A stretch of 64,000 nucleotides of DNA from Pectobacterium sp. PL152 (GTDB lineage: Bacteria; Pseudomonadota; Gammaproteobacteria; Enterobacterales; Enterobacteriaceae): assembly GCA_021907015.1 (NCBI GenBank), contig CP091064.1, positions 2,976,001-3,040,000 of the forward strand, written 5' to 3'. A program made the position numbers and the translations under genes. Shown here in pieces: positions 49,297 to 59,491 of this stretch. Under the pieces are notes generated by a model. That model made no database searches, was not told the DNA's origin, and worked only from the letters and a program-made list of their open reading frames with translations. Each line of letters opens with the position of its first letter. Position 1 is the first letter of the stretch.

Positions 49297-50782
49297 TGCG
49301 TGGTCTCCTTTTTGCCCTTCGGGGCGGTTTCTGGCTGGCTGAGCGCCTGAAAACGACGCCAGTGCCCGGCAAAATCACTCTCCGCACGCGGGATATAGCG
49401 ATGCAGAGGGAAGTTATGAGTCAGCATGTGCCGGAATGCGGCAAGGTCGGCGACAGCGCCCAGCGCCATCAACTGGCAGCCGATATTGCCAAGCGTCGAG
49501 GCTTCGACCGGCCCGGCCAGAACCGGAATCTGGCACACATCGGCGCACAGCTGGTTCAGGAAAGCGTTCTGGCTGCCGCCGCCGACAATGTGCAACTGGC
49601 GGATCGGTGCGTGGCGCAGTTCGCCCAGTTCCAGAACGACCTGTCGGTAGAGCAGCGCGAGGCTGTCAAAGATGCAGCGTGCCAGCTCGGCATCGCTGTG
49701 GGGCACGGGCTGGCCGTGCTCACGGCAATAGTCGCGGATCGCCTGATGCATGGACGGCGGATTGATAAAGCGCTCGTCATTAGGATTAATCAGGCTGACG
49801 AAGGCGGGCAGGGCGGCGGCGGACTGAATTAGCGCGCCTAAATCCTTGATGTCACGTTCCTGACAAACCCGCTGTAGCAGCCACAGTCCCATGATGTTTT
49901 TCAGCACCCGATAGGTGCCGTCTACGCCGCCTTCGTTGGTGATATTGGCAGCCAGCGCCTGCGGGCTGTTAAATGGCGTGTCGCTCTCAATGCCCATCAG
50001 CGACCAGGTGCCGGAGCTGAGATAGGCGCTGTCGCGGCTCTGCAATGGCGCGCCGACCACCGCACTGGCGGTATCGTGCGTGGCGACGGCGGTGACGGGA
50101 ATTTGCCGTCCGCTCGGTGCTGTCCAGTTTCCCACGGCGTGCCCCGGCTGCACTGGCTCGCTCAGCCAGCGACGTGGGACACCCAGATAGTCCAGCAGCG
50201 TGCCGTCCCAGGTTTCTTTTCGAGGTTAAGCAGTTGGGTCGTGCTGGCGTTGGTGTATTCGCAGATCAGATTCCCCGTGAGACGATAGTGAAAATAGTCA
50301 GGAATCATCAGCAGGTGTGCCACCTGATTCAGGTTTTCAGACGGCGCATCACACAGCGCTTTAAGCTGGTACAGCGTATTAAACGGCAGGAATTGAATAC
50401 CGGTGCGCTGATAGATCGCCTCACGCCCCAGCTCGGCGGTGACGGTAGCCATCACGCCGTCGGTGCGGTGGTCGCGATAGGAATACGGCAGGCCGACGCG
50501 CTGCCCGTCCTTATCCAGCAGCACATAGTCCACGCCCCAGCTGTCGATCCCGATGCTATCGGGGATGATCCCCATGGCATCGATTTGGTGTAATCCGATG
50601 AGGATATCGCGTTCCAGCGCGGCCAGATCCCACTGGTGATGATTGTCCTGAAACACCAGTGTATTGCTGAAACGGTGAATTTCTTTCAGCGTCAGATGCT
50701 GCGTTGCGGTGTGCAAGGTTGCCAGCATGACCCGACCACTGGATGCACCTAAATCCACCGCCACGATATTCTTCACCGCCAT
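49293..50782 (-). CDS. rhaB: Rhamnulokinase (one-base frameshift)
   Basis: FGGY-family sugar kinase phosphorylating L-rhamnulose. [20 protein letters not shown] contains the N-terminal ATPase motif; [16 protein letters not shown] holds the catalytic region. The frame ends near 50165 unless one A is added in an A-run near 50220 ([20 protein letters not shown]). It then continues [37 protein letters not shown] and [20 protein letters not shown], the typical C-terminal FGGY half. The span length leaves remainder 2, consistent with loss of one base. First gene of rhaBADM. Confidence 0.92.
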
Positions 50783-50958
50783 AGCCGCACTCCTTATTGT
50801 TGGATGTGTTGCAGTGTAAAGAGCGGTAACGGCAGCCACCTTCCTATGAGTGCCATCAACAACTGGCGGCTGGCAAAATGACAAAGCTGACCGTGAAAGG
50901 GCTCACAATCTGGGAAATTATTCAGGAAATAACCACGAGAAAATCAGGGAAAAAGCGG

Positions 50959-50974
50959 TGTGATCCTTACCACA
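50959..50974 (+). promoter_or_regulatory. CRP site in the rhaB/rhaS intergenic region
   Basis: TGTGATCCTTACCACA differs from TGTGA-N6-TCACA at one position. It sits between the divergent rhaB and rhaS genes (177 and 144 bases from their starts), where CRP acts with RhaS and RhaR in E. coli. RhaS half-sites are likely nearby but I could not define them. Confidence 0.65.
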
Positions 50975-51117
50975 CTTCAATCAATTGGGCGGTGCGATCT
51001 TAAAAAAAGAGCAGCCAGATGGCACGTGGGTGACGGTAATTGAAGGTCGGTTCTGTGGCTTCTGGCTACCCTTTTTCAAAGGCCGCATTTTTGCCAGAGG
51101 CCGAATGGAGAACTGAA

Positions 51118-51956
51118 ATGACGTTACTTCGTGGTGATGATTTTTTTACTTCGCGTGCCGTAACGGTGGCGGTAGAACCGCGCACGCCGCAAACGGCGTT
51201 TCCTGAGCACTACCATGATTTCTGGGAAATTGTGCTGGTGGAACAGGGCGCTGGCGTCCATGTGTTTAACGATCAGCCCTATGCACTGTGCAGCGGTTCG
51301 GTGTTCTTTGTTCGCGATAACGATCGGCATCTGTTTGAAGACGTGGAAGGACTGTGCCTGACCAACATGCTGTACCGCTCGCCGCGCGGGTTCCGCTTCC
51401 TTTCCGATATCGCCGCCTTCTTGCCGTATGGCCCGAACGGCGAGTGGCAGGGGCAGTGGCAGGTCAATGCAGTGGGGATGCAGCAGTTGAAGCAGTCGTT
51501 GAACAGTCTGGCAGAGCTGGCGCAGAGCGATGCGCCGGAAGCGATTGCCGCCAGTGAAAGCCTATTTCTGCACATTCTGGTGCAGTTGCGTCAACAGTGC
51601 TTCCAAATTCAGGCCAACGGCTCCGAACGTCAGGGGTGCAGGCGCTGCTGGGCTGGCTGCAAAACAACTACAGCGAAGAGGTGAACTGGGGCAGTCTGGC
51701 CGATCGGTTCTCGCTGCCGCTGCGCACGCTGCATCGCCAGCTCAAACAACACACCGGTATGACGCCACAACGCTATCTGAATCGGTTAAGATTACTGGAG
51801 GCTCGTCGGCGGTTGCAGCAGAGTGATGACTCTATCACCACCATTGCGCACGCCTGTGGATTTAGCGACAGCAATCACTTCTCGACGCAATTCCGCAAGG
51901 CATTCTCGCAGGCGCCTAAGTCACTACGCCATCAGGCGTTTTCTCGTGAAGAGTAG
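51118..51956 (+). CDS. rhaS: Rhamnose operon activator RhaS (one-base frameshift)
   Basis: AraC-family activator of rhaBADM and rhaT. Start [20 protein letters not shown] after GGAG. Cupin-like sensing domain with [20 protein letters not shown]; the AraC HTH domain is [20 protein letters not shown] through [20 protein letters not shown]. One G missing from a G-run near 51635 ([15 protein letters not shown]) splits the frame. Span 839 bases, remainder 2, against a 278-residue E. coli protein. rhaR follows 24 bases later. Confidence 0.93.
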
Positions 51957-51980
51957 GTAACAGCAACCGCGGGTGAGGGA

Positions 51981-52835
51981 ATGGCGACAGCAATACGGGG
52001 TTTGAAATTACAGACTGAAGACTATTTCCTCACCGACAAGAATGCCGTGATGGTTGCCGAACGGCACCCGCAGCCAGCGTTTCCGCTGCATCATCATGAT
52101 TTTGACGAACTGGTGATTGTCTGGCGCGGGAATGGCCTGCACCTCTGGAACGATGTGCCTTACCGCATTACCCGTGGCGATATGTTCTATGTCTCCGCGA
52201 ACGATCGCCACAGCTATGAGTCCGTCAACGGGCTCGAGCTGGACAACATTCTCTATATCCGCAATCGCCTGACGTTATCTGCCGACTGGCAAATGTTACT
52301 GCCGGGCGGGGAACGTCCACAGAGCCAACGGCACTGGTGTCTAGGCTCCGAAGGCATGGATACCCTTCGTGAGAAGGTGGATGCGCTGAGGCAGGAGTGT
52401 ATGAAATCCGATGCGCTGTCGCTGCAACTGAGTGAAGCGCTGCTGTTGCAGATTGCGCTGCTGGCGGCGCGCTATCGTCACACGCCGGATAATCCACAGC
52501 TCGCCGATGCGCACCAGCTGGATATGTTGATGAATGCGCTGCGTGCCAGCATTGCGACACCGTTCCGCTTTGAAGCCTTCTGCGAACAGCACCACTTCAG
52601 CGCCCGCAGTTTACGTTCGCGCTTTAAAGAACAAACGGGCATGAGCGTGCCGCATTACCTGCGCCAGCTGCGGCTCTGCAAAGCGATGGAACTGCTGCGT
52701 TATGACCTGCAAACCATCGGCGACGTCGCCGCGCTGTGCGGTTTTGAAGACAGCAACTACTTCTCTGTGGTGTTCCATCAGGCGTTCGGCGTCTCACCCA
52801 GCGCCTACCGCCAGCGCTTCCTGAATGTGGAGTGA
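51981..52835 (+). CDS. rhaR: Rhamnose operon activator RhaR
   Basis: AraC-family activator that responds to L-rhamnose and turns on rhaSR. 284 residues, intact. MATAIRGLKLQTEDYFLTDK is followed by HHHDFDELVIVWRGNGLHLW (sensor cupin). The C-terminal HTH pair is FEAFCEQHHFSARSLRSRFK and TIGDVAALCGFEDSNYFSVV. The first Met at 51981 is kept as start, though an in-frame Met further in is possible. Tandem to rhaS. Confidence 0.92.
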   Translation: MATAIRGLKLQTEDYFLTDKNAVMVAERHPQPAFPLHHHDFDELVIVWRGNGLHLWNDVPYRITRGDMFYVSANDRHSYESVNGLELDNILYIRNRLTLSADWQMLLPGGERPQSQRHWCLGSEGMDTLREKVDALRQECMKSDALSLQLSEALLLQIALLAARYRHTPDNPQLADAHQLDMLMNALRASIATPFRFEAFCEQHHFSARSLRSRFKEQTGMSVPHYLRQLRLCKAMELLRYDLQTIGDVAALCGFEDSNYFSVVFHQAFGVSPSAYRQRFLNVE

Positions 52836-52872
52836 CAGCGCTTAGCTATGGGTGCGATGAATCAATGGCGGG

Positions 52873-53127
52873 TTAATAGTGGTAGCGGCAGGCAGCGATC
52901 ATCATGGCGTCATCGGTGATGGCATAAACCAGACGATGTTCTTCGGTGATACGGCGCGACCAGAAACCAGCAAGATTATGTTTAAGTGGCTCTGGTTTTC
53001 CTTTTCCCTCAAAAGGTGTTCTGCGCGTTTCTTTTATTAATTCATTGATCTTTTTGACCATCCGCTTATCGATGTCCTGCCAGTACAGGTAGTCTTCCCA
53101 TGCTTCTTCTGACCAGATTAGCTTCAC
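52873..53127 (-). CDS. yoeB: YoeB-type mRNA interferase toxin
   Basis: 84 residues: [20 protein letters not shown], then [40 protein letters not shown] and RLVYAI, ending AACRYHY. This contains the YoeB catalytic Glu/Arg/His set (E46, R65, H83 by E. coli numbering). It cleaves mRNA in the ribosomal A site. Start overlaps the yefM stop by 4 bases. Intact. Confidence 0.95.
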   Translation of the reverse strand: MKLIWSEEAWEDYLYWQDIDKRMVKKINELIKETRRTPFEGKGKPEPLKHNLAGFWSRRITEEHRLVYAITDDAMMIAACRYHY

Positions 53128-53375
53128 TCAATGATATCTCTTTCTTCGCCATTGCCAGCTTTAAGGCTCTCGATTGAGTTCATCAGTCTTTTTGCATTTG
53201 CTGGTGAACGCAGTAAATACGCGGTCTCCTCTAGAGAGTTATATTCTTCCAAAGACATGAGCACGCAGGCTTCACCATTCTGTCGAGTGATAAGAATGGG
53301 AGCACGGTCTTCGACCGTTTTCATCATGGTTGCCGATAGATTTTGTCGGGCTTCACTGTAGCTAATTGTACGCAT
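53124..53375 (-). CDS. yefM: YefM-type antitoxin
   Basis: 83 residues, the family length, with start [20 protein letters not shown] at 53375 after [26 protein letters not shown] is the core Phd/YefM fold, and the acidic C-terminus wraps the toxin. It represses its own promoter through a TGTACA palindrome upstream. Intact operon with yoeB. Confidence 0.95.
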   Translation of the reverse strand: MRTISYSEARQNLSATMMKTVEDRAPILITRQNGEACVLMSLEEYNSLEETAYLLRSPANAKRLMNSIESLKAGNGEERDIIE

Positions 53376-53399
53376 TTGTACCTCCTGATATGTACCTAT

Positions 53400-53411
53400 C
53401 ATTGTACAATG
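53400..53411 (-). promoter_or_regulatory. YefM operator palindrome
   Basis: CATTGTACAATG, a perfect 12-base palindrome with the TGTACA core that YefM recognises, with a second TGTAC half-site at 53391-53395. Located 25-36 bases upstream of the yefM ATG. Confidence 0.75.
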
Positions 53412-53450
53412 ACGTTGCGTTTTTAACCACTCAATCCTTCGTCAACAGCG

Positions 53451-55160
53451 CTACTCCGCCACCGTTGAAAGCAACAGGCGCGTGTAAGGGTGCTGTGGCT
53501 GATTGAAGATCTGCTCGACCGGCCCCGTTTCTACGATATCCCCGTCTTTCATGACCGCGATGCGGTGGCTCATGTGCTGTACCACGCCCAGATCGTGGGA
53601 GATGAACAGCATCGTTAGCCCCAACTGGCGTTGCAGCGCGACCAGCAAATCCAGCACCTGCGCCTGTGTGGTGACATCCAGCGCTGATACCGGTTCGTCG
53701 CAGATCAGAATCTCGGGTTCTGAAGCCAGCGCCTGTGCGATCGAGACGCGCTGGCGTTGCCCGCCAGACAGCGCTCTGGGACGACGGCTCAGCAGGTCGG
53801 GCGTCAAGCCGACATACTCCAGCAGCGTCAGAATGCGCCGCTGTTTCTCATCGTCGCTGAGGTCGCGGCGCAAGCGCAGCGGCTGGTTCAGGATCTGGGC
53901 GACGGTAAATTGCGGGTCGAACGAACTGAGTGGATCTTGTGTGATCGTCTGAATGCGTGCGCGCAGCGGTCGACGTTCACGCTCTGTTAATGTGCTCCAG
54001 GCATTGTCCACGAGTCGGACTTCGCCGCTGTCCGGCTTTTGCAGTGCCAGAATGACTTTGCCCAGCGTGGTTTTGCCTGAACCGGATTCGCCGACGATGC
54101 CCAGCGTTTCACCGCGCTTGATCTGGAGAGAAACCTGATTGACGGCCTGCATCCGGCTGCCGTCCGGGCGTTTGAACGACACCGCGATCCGATCCGCTGA
54201 CAGAACAATGGCGTCATCGGTGCTGGCGTGATCCGCTGCCAGTGAAGCCGGTGACGGGGCAATACCGTTCTGTAGTGGGTCGGTACCCGCCAGCCATTTT
54301 CCCCGTGTAGAAGCGGTGGGTATCGCCGCCAGTAATTTTCGGGTGTAGGGATGTGTTGGCGCTGACAGGAGTTGCCGCGCCTCACCGCCTTCGACTAGCG
54401 ATCCTTGCTGCATGACGATGACGCGATCCGCCACTTCTGCGACAACGGCAAGATCGTGAGTGATCAGTAAAACGCCGTGCCCTGCCTGCGCTAAGGCGGT
54501 GAACACCTTCAGCACCTGTTTTTGCACCGTGGCATCCAGCGCGGTAGTCGGTTCATCGGCAATCAGCAGTTGCGGGCCTGCTGCTAATGCAGAAGCAATA
54601 AGCGCACGCTGGCGCAGTCCGCCAGACAGTTCGTGCGGATACTGCGCCGCGCGATGCTCTGGATCGGGAATACCTGCTTTCGTCAGGAGTTCGGCTACGC
54701 GTGCAGGAACCTGCTGGCGAGGCAACAGGCGGTGGGTCAGAATCGGTTCGGCGACTTCCTGCCCGATCTTGCGCAGCGGGTCGAGAGACACCAGCGCATC
54801 CTGCAAAACAAAGCCGACTTCACGGCCGCGAATCGCTCGCCAGTCGCGATCGGTTAGATAACGTAAATCACACAGGCTGCCGTCATGGCGCGTGAGTTCA
54901 ATGGCGTTGGCCTGTACGTCAACGTTTTCACCGGCCAGACCCACCAGCGTGCGAGCGGTGACAGATTTTCCTGAACCCGACTCGCCGACCAGCGCCAAAA
55001 TTTCGCCGGCATTTACCTGAAAAGAGAGGTTCTTAACCGAACGAATGGGGCCGAAAGGGCTGGGAAACGTGACGCTCAGGCCGTCTACGCGCAGCAGCGG
55101 GGTTTTCGCGGATGCGTCTGAAGCGGTATGAGAGGGGTGAGAATGTGTGTTCAGGCTCAT
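53451..55160 (-). CDS. Dipeptide/oligopeptide-type ABC transporter ATP-binding protein (two fused domains)
   Basis: 569-residue double ATPase (GsiA-like organisation, DppD plus DppF fused). Domain 1: Walker A GESGSGKSVTARTL, signature LSGGLRQRA, Walker B LLIADEPTTALD. Domain 2: GESGSGKTTLGKV, LSGGQRQRV, ILICDEPVSALD, and H-loop FISHDLGVV. Both are complete. It powers the two permeases upstream, and its start overlaps the preceding permease by 4 bases. Substrate not identifiable; a peptide or a nickel-type chelate is possible. Confidence 0.9.
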   Translation of the reverse strand: MSLNTHSHPSHTASDASAKTPLLRVDGLSVTFPSPFGPIRSVKNLSFQVNAGEILALVGESGSGKSVTARTLVGLAGENVDVQANAIELTRHDGSLCDLRYLTDRDWRAIRGREVGFVLQDALVSLDPLRKIGQEVAEPILTHRLLPRQQVPARVAELLTKAGIPDPEHRAAQYPHELSGGLRQRALIASALAAGPQLLIADEPTTALDATVQKQVLKVFTALAQAGHGVLLITHDLAVVAEVADRVIVMQQGSLVEGGEARQLLSAPTHPYTRKLLAAIPTASTRGKWLAGTDPLQNGIAPSPASLAADHASTDDAIVLSADRIAVSFKRPDGSRMQAVNQVSLQIKRGETLGIVGESGSGKTTLGKVILALQKPDSGEVRLVDNAWSTLTERERRPLRARIQTITQDPLSSFDPQFTVAQILNQPLRLRRDLSDDEKQRRILTLLEYVGLTPDLLSRRPRALSGGQRQRVSIAQALASEPEILICDEPVSALDVTTQAQVLDLLVALQRQLGLTMLFISHDLGVVQHMSHRIAVMKDGDIVETGPVEQIFNQPQHPYTRLLLSTVAE

Positions 55161-56023
55161 CGTGCCTCTCCTTTTGCCAAAATGGCCTGTAAACGACGTC
55201 CCAGCAACGTAATAGAAATCACCGACAGCGCAACGACGCTGGCGGGCAGCAGGCTAACCCAGGGGGCGATATCAAGGAAGTTACGTCCGTCAGCCAGTAG
55301 CGCTCCCCACTCGGCGGTCGGTGGAACGACGCCCAGCCCCAAAAAGCTCAGCGCCGAGGCGGATAGTACCGCGTGACCAACGCCGATGGTGGCGACAATC
55401 AGCAACGGGCGCAGCGTATTGGGAATGATATGGCGGAAAACGATATACAGCGGGTGTTCGCCCAGTGCAATAGCATGCTCAACATAGCCGGATAGCCTGA
55501 CTTGCAGCACCTGAGAGCGGATTAATCGCGCATAGCCGGCAATCCCCGCCAGCCCAACGGCCAGCATGGTGTTTTCCGGACCGCGCCCAAGTACGGCGAT
55601 CACCAGCAGCGCCAACAGCAGATCGGGAAACGCCAGCATGATGTCCAGCAGACGCACCAAAACCTGACGGATGCGCAGCGGCGCGAGCACCGACAAGGTG
55701 CCAAACAGCACGCCGCCGAAGCAGGCGATGAACATCGCGCCGACGCCGATACCCAACGACAGCGAGGTACCGTGAACGATACGGGAAAAAATATCGCGCC
55801 CCAGTTGATCGGTGCCGAACCAGTAGGTGCTATTTGGCGACTGGAATACCGCCCCCATATCCATTTCATCGGCAGTGCGGCTGGTAAACAGCGAAGGGAA
55901 AAAGACCGCCAGTGCCAGCAGGAAAACGATCGCGGCAGGCAGTAGCGTCGCGGTGCTCAGCCACGGGCTGCGATAGGTTTTTCTGGATGGCGTCTGCGTA
56001 AAGGGCATCGGTTCACTACTCAT
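55157..56023 (-). CDS. ABC transporter permease, DppC-type
   Basis: 288 residues from MSSEPMPFTQTPSRKTYRSP. N-terminal cytoplasmic tail, first helix (TLLPAAIVFLLALAVFFPSL), then WFGTDQLGRDIFSRIVHGTS, characteristic of DppC/OppC permeases, and the ATPase-coupling EAA loop EHAIALGEHPLYIVFRHIIP. The C-terminal helices end RRLQAILAKGEAR. An open frame runs further upstream, but this start follows the partner permease closely (overlap 8 bases). Confidence 0.9.
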   Translation of the reverse strand: MSSEPMPFTQTPSRKTYRSPWLSTATLLPAAIVFLLALAVFFPSLFTSRTADEMDMGAVFQSPNSTYWFGTDQLGRDIFSRIVHGTSLSLGIGVGAMFIACFGGVLFGTLSVLAPLRIRQVLVRLLDIMLAFPDLLLALLVIAVLGRGPENTMLAVGLAGIAGYARLIRSQVLQVRLSGYVEHAIALGEHPLYIVFRHIIPNTLRPLLIVATIGVGHAVLSASALSFLGLGVVPPTAEWGALLADGRNFLDIAPWVSLLPASVVALSVISITLLGRRLQAILAKGEAR

Positions 56024-56975
56024 GGGCGCTCGCCTTCTTGCGTAAGCGGGGATCGATGATGAGATACAGCGCATCCACCAGCAGGTTGATGACGACGAAC
56101 AGGAACGCGGACAGCATGACGACGCCCAGCACCAGCGGCATGTCGCGGTTTTCAATCGCGCTCAGCGTGACCTGTCCAATACCGGCACGGCCAAAGACGG
56201 TTTCAGTCAGCACGGAGCCGCCGAGTACGCTTGCCAGCAGCGTACCGGTCAGCGTTGAAGCCGCCAGCGCCGCGTGGCGTAAACCGTGGCGAAAACGCAG
56301 TCGGATTTCGCTGACGCCGCGCGTGCGCACGGTGAGCGAGAACGGCTGGGAGAGTGCCTCTTCCAGACCGTCGCGCAGTACCTGACTCAGAATCGCGGCA
56401 ATCGGCAGGCTTAGCGTGATAACCGGCAACACCAGCGACATCACCCCGTCGTTGCCAGTAACCGGAAACCATTGCAGGCGAAAGCTGAACAGGCTCAGCA
56501 GCACGATCCCAATCCAGTAAACCGGCGTGCTAAGCAGTGTCAGTTCCAGCCACGACACGGCGGTACGCAGCGCACCATAACGGCCTGCGGTCAGCAGCGC
56601 GCTGGTAATCGCGAGGAATAGCGCCAGAATCAGGCCGCCGAGCGCCAGCGGCAGGGTTTCATGCATCGCATCGCTAATCACGCTACCAACTGGCAGACGG
56701 TAGAGATAGCTGACGCCAAAATCGCCCTGTAGCGCCTGCCCGCAGTAGCGTAGATATTGCACCCACAGCGGCTGGTCGAGACCGAATTGTTTGATGAGTA
56801 CGGCGCGATAGGCTTCATCCACCACGTTATCGCCGCCGCTAAGAATAGCGACCGGATCGCCGGGGATCAGTTTGACGGCAATAAACGTCAATGTGGCTGC
56901 GCCCCAGAGCACAGCCAGAATGGTGAAGAGACGTTTACCTAACGCGTACAGATTAACGTTTAATCCAGACATCAT
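56016..56975 (-). CDS. ABC transporter permease, DppB-type
   Basis: 319 residues, six membrane helices. RLFTILAVLWGAATLTFIAV and LIPGDPVAILSGGDNV are typical of the DppB/OppB N-terminus; VRTRGVSEIRLRFRHGLRHA is the EAA coupling loop and AVLGGSVLTETVF-type sequence (ASVLGGSVLTETVFGRAGIG) the conserved exit. Starts within the 3' end of the binding-protein gene (23-base overlap; a second Met at 56972 also possible). Confidence 0.9.
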   Translation of the reverse strand: MMSGLNVNLYALGKRLFTILAVLWGAATLTFIAVKLIPGDPVAILSGGDNVVDEAYRAVLIKQFGLDQPLWVQYLRYCGQALQGDFGVSYLYRLPVGSVISDAMHETLPLALGGLILALFLAITSALLTAGRYGALRTAVSWLELTLLSTPVYWIGIVLLSLFSFRLQWFPVTGNDGVMSLVLPVITLSLPIAAILSQVLRDGLEEALSQPFSLTVRTRGVSEIRLRFRHGLRHAALAASTLTGTLLASVLGGSVLTETVFGRAGIGQVTLSAIENRDMPLVLGVVMLSAFLFVVINLLVDALYLIIDPRLRKKASAHE

Positions 56976-58566
56976 AGAAGTTCGGTTTTGCGTTGGTAGC
57001 CCAGCTTATGCCCTGTACCTGTTTGGACAGGCCGAGTTGGTAGGCGGGAATGTACAGTGGAACCACATACGCCTGATCGATGACCTCACGCTGTATTTCG
57101 CTATAGAGCTGTTTACGTTCCGCTTCGCCCGCGCCAATCGCTTTTCTCAGCTTGTCATTCAGCACGCTGATACGCGTAAAGTTGTTACCGTTCGGTGGCG
57201 CATAGGCTGAATCGAAAACGGTACGCAGAATATCCGGCTCTGCACGCACGAAGAAGTTGGAGGCGATATCGTACTCATTGGCATTGGTGCGCGTGGTGAA
57301 CTCACCCGCATCAACCGGCGTCAGTTGAACATCGAAGCCTGCCTGTTTCACCTGATATTGCACCGCCTGGAACAGCGCGACATCCGCGGCTTCAACGTTG
57401 GTTGAGGCGTAAACGAATTTGACGCTCAGACGATTGCCATCTTTGGTTCGGAAGCCTTCGCCGTCTTTCTGTTTCCAGCCTGCGTTATCCAGCAGTTCGT
57501 TGGCTTTTTTCACATCAAAGCCCCAGCGGGATGCAACGCTCGGATCGTAATACAGCGTGGCCGGGCCGAGAACGTTATCGGCGGCTTTCAGCGTACCGAA
57601 GAAAGCGACTTTCACCGCTGCGTTGGTATCTACGGCGCTCTGGAATGCCTTACGCACCGCGACATCCTGGAAAGGACCTTTGGTGGTATTGAGATAGAGT
57701 ACGCGGTTAACGCCCGGGTTCTCATAGGTAATCACTTCCAGCTTCGGATTGCGCTTCACCGTTGGGAAATTGGCTGGTGGTACGGCGTCAATTGCCTGAA
57801 TCTGGCCGCTGCTCAGTGCGCCAAGGCGAACCGACGCTTCCGGCAGATATTTGAACACCAGACCGTCCAGATAGGCTGGGCCAGTATGCTTGGCATAACC
57901 CGGTCCCCAATTGTAATCAGGGCGTTTCGTCAGCTTACTGCCGCTGCCTTTTACAAAAGAGTCGAGAATAAATGGCCCGGAACCCACCACGGTGTTACTG
58001 GTATTTGGTGTGTTCTTCAGGTACGTCGGGGATTGAATGCCCAGATAGGGCAGGCTCAGCCCCTGTAGCAGCGCCGCAAACGGTGAGCTGTAGTGGAGCA
58101 CAATCGTATAGTCATCCGGCGTTGAGATCTTGTCGATTGGGCCTAACAGTGATTTTGCGTAGCTGGAGGTGGTTTTCGGATCGAGAATACGCTCGATGTT
58201 GTATTTCACCGCTTCCGCGTCCAGCTTGGTGCCGTCGCTGAACGTCACGTCCTTACGCAGATGGAAGGTGTACTCGGTGTTGTTGTCGTTAATTTTCCAG
58301 CTTTCCGCCAGCCAGGGCGTAAAGCGATTGTCTTCCGCCTGTCCTACCAGTGAATCCACCACGTTACGTGCAATCAGCGCCGTTACGCCGTAGGCCGTAA
58401 TGTGCGGGTCGATGATCGGCGTATCGCTGCCCAGACCAACATTCAGAATACCGCCAGCCACCGGTTTTTCATTGCTTTGTGCAGCATAAGCGCCGGGATT
58501 GAGTGCGAAAAGTAACGAGAGTAACCCTGCGGCGAGAGTCGTAACTTGCGGATGTATTTTTTCCAT
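56953..58566 (-). CDS. Peptide/solute-binding protein of an ABC importer (SBP family 5)
   Basis: 537 residues. Signal peptide MEKIHPQVTTLAAGLLSLLF then ALNPGAYAAQ, exported to the periplasm. WKINDNNTEYTFHLRKDVTF with SDGTKLDAEAVKYNI is the SBP_bac_5 signature; VVGSGPFILDSFVKGSG and YTNV-type hinge segments follow. First gene of the transporter operon (binding protein, DppB-like, DppC-like, ATPase). Ligand not determined by sequence. Confidence 0.9.
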   Translation of the reverse strand: MEKIHPQVTTLAAGLLSLLFALNPGAYAAQSNEKPVAGGILNVGLGSDTPIIDPHITAYGVTALIARNVVDSLVGQAEDNRFTPWLAESWKINDNNTEYTFHLRKDVTFSDGTKLDAEAVKYNIERILDPKTTSSYAKSLLGPIDKISTPDDYTIVLHYSSPFAALLQGLSLPYLGIQSPTYLKNTPNTSNTVVGSGPFILDSFVKGSGSKLTKRPDYNWGPGYAKHTGPAYLDGLVFKYLPEASVRLGALSSGQIQAIDAVPPANFPTVKRNPKLEVITYENPGVNRVLYLNTTKGPFQDVAVRKAFQSAVDTNAAVKVAFFGTLKAADNVLGPATLYYDPSVASRWGFDVKKANELLDNAGWKQKDGEGFRTKDGNRLSVKFVYASTNVEAADVALFQAVQYQVKQAGFDVQLTPVDAGEFTTRTNANEYDIASNFFVRAEPDILRTVFDSAYAPPNGNNFTRISVLNDKLRKAIGAGEAERKQLYSEIQREVIDQAYVVPLYIPAYQLGLSKQVQGISWATNAKPNFYDVWIKR

Positions 58567-58836
58567 TCCCTGTGTCCTTTACGAATGACATGAGGCCATA
58601 CACGGCGGTCTTTTCGCTACTCTAGAGGGCAGCCTTATGCATGTAAAAGAATAAAAGTGGATTTTCAATTCCATAAAAATATATATGCGGGGGCGCTTAC
58701 GTTCGCTATTGCATCAGGTTTTCCTTAAAACTCAGTGGTGGTGTCGGTTTTTATCACTACCATTGATTGAAGTACCGTTTGATGCACATCAACGGTTGAG
58801 AGTAATCCACGTATACGGAATCTTTAAGGAGGGGCT

Positions 58837-59125
58837 ATGTCACTCACGCTGCTTGAGAAGATTGATCCGTGCTATCTGGCCTGCACGGTGCTTTATTGCC
58901 TTCTCCTGCTGGTTTGGTCGACCGCTATCGATGGCTGCATGAACAGGCGCCGTATAGCGTGTTGGCACAAGGAACAGGGGACGTCCTCACTTTATTTATG
59001 CTAATCGCTTTGCGCTCGACTGCTTCGGGTATCGCGAATCAGAGATGCTGGCGCTGCCTTCTCGACTGAGTGCGGAGGCCTCATTCCGTCGAACGGTAGC
59101 AATTGAATATCATTTTTCGCTGACA
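58837..59125 (+). pseudogene. MEKLA/PAS-like domain protein remnant (truncated, frameshifted)
   Basis: Starts ATG 58837 after AAGGAGGGGCT. Frames together read MSLTLLEKIDPCYLA, HGALLPSPAGLVDRYRWLHE, then QAPYSVLAQGTGDVLTLFMY and ANRFALDCFGYRESEMLALP, SRLSAEA. LPSRLSAE is typical of the MEKLA (PAS-like) family. The remaining C-terminal half does not follow, so the gene is truncated besides the shifts near 58880 and 59000. Confidence 0.55.
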
Positions 59126-59491
59126 TGAGTGGAAATTCGGATCGGATTTATGTGTGATGCAGTGTGAAAGAATAGGTTATTAAACTGTTATGCTTTCACA
59201 AAAAAATAACCAGGCTATTTCTTATTGATAATATTACTGGTGAATTATTATTCGTTTTCCTCGTAGGGAATATAAATTTCGGATGCGTTAGAGAATCTGG
59301 TTTTCAATTTTTGAATAAAAGTTTCACAAAAAAACAACGCGTGATTTCTTATTTTAATTTTTATGAAAATTAAAACCGCGTTCCTAATAACAAAATAACC
59401 TAGAGAGATTATCCGATAGACCAATTAACCTCTTTATAAGTGCGTAATACCTATGTAAGAATATAACCTTTAATGGTTAGATTGGTAAAAA
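59126..59491. other. AT-rich intergenic region; no gene seen
   Basis: Low-complexity, A+T-rich sequence with poly-A tracts around 59198-59210 and 59330. Presumably contains the yagU promoter; nothing coding recognised. Confidence 0.5.
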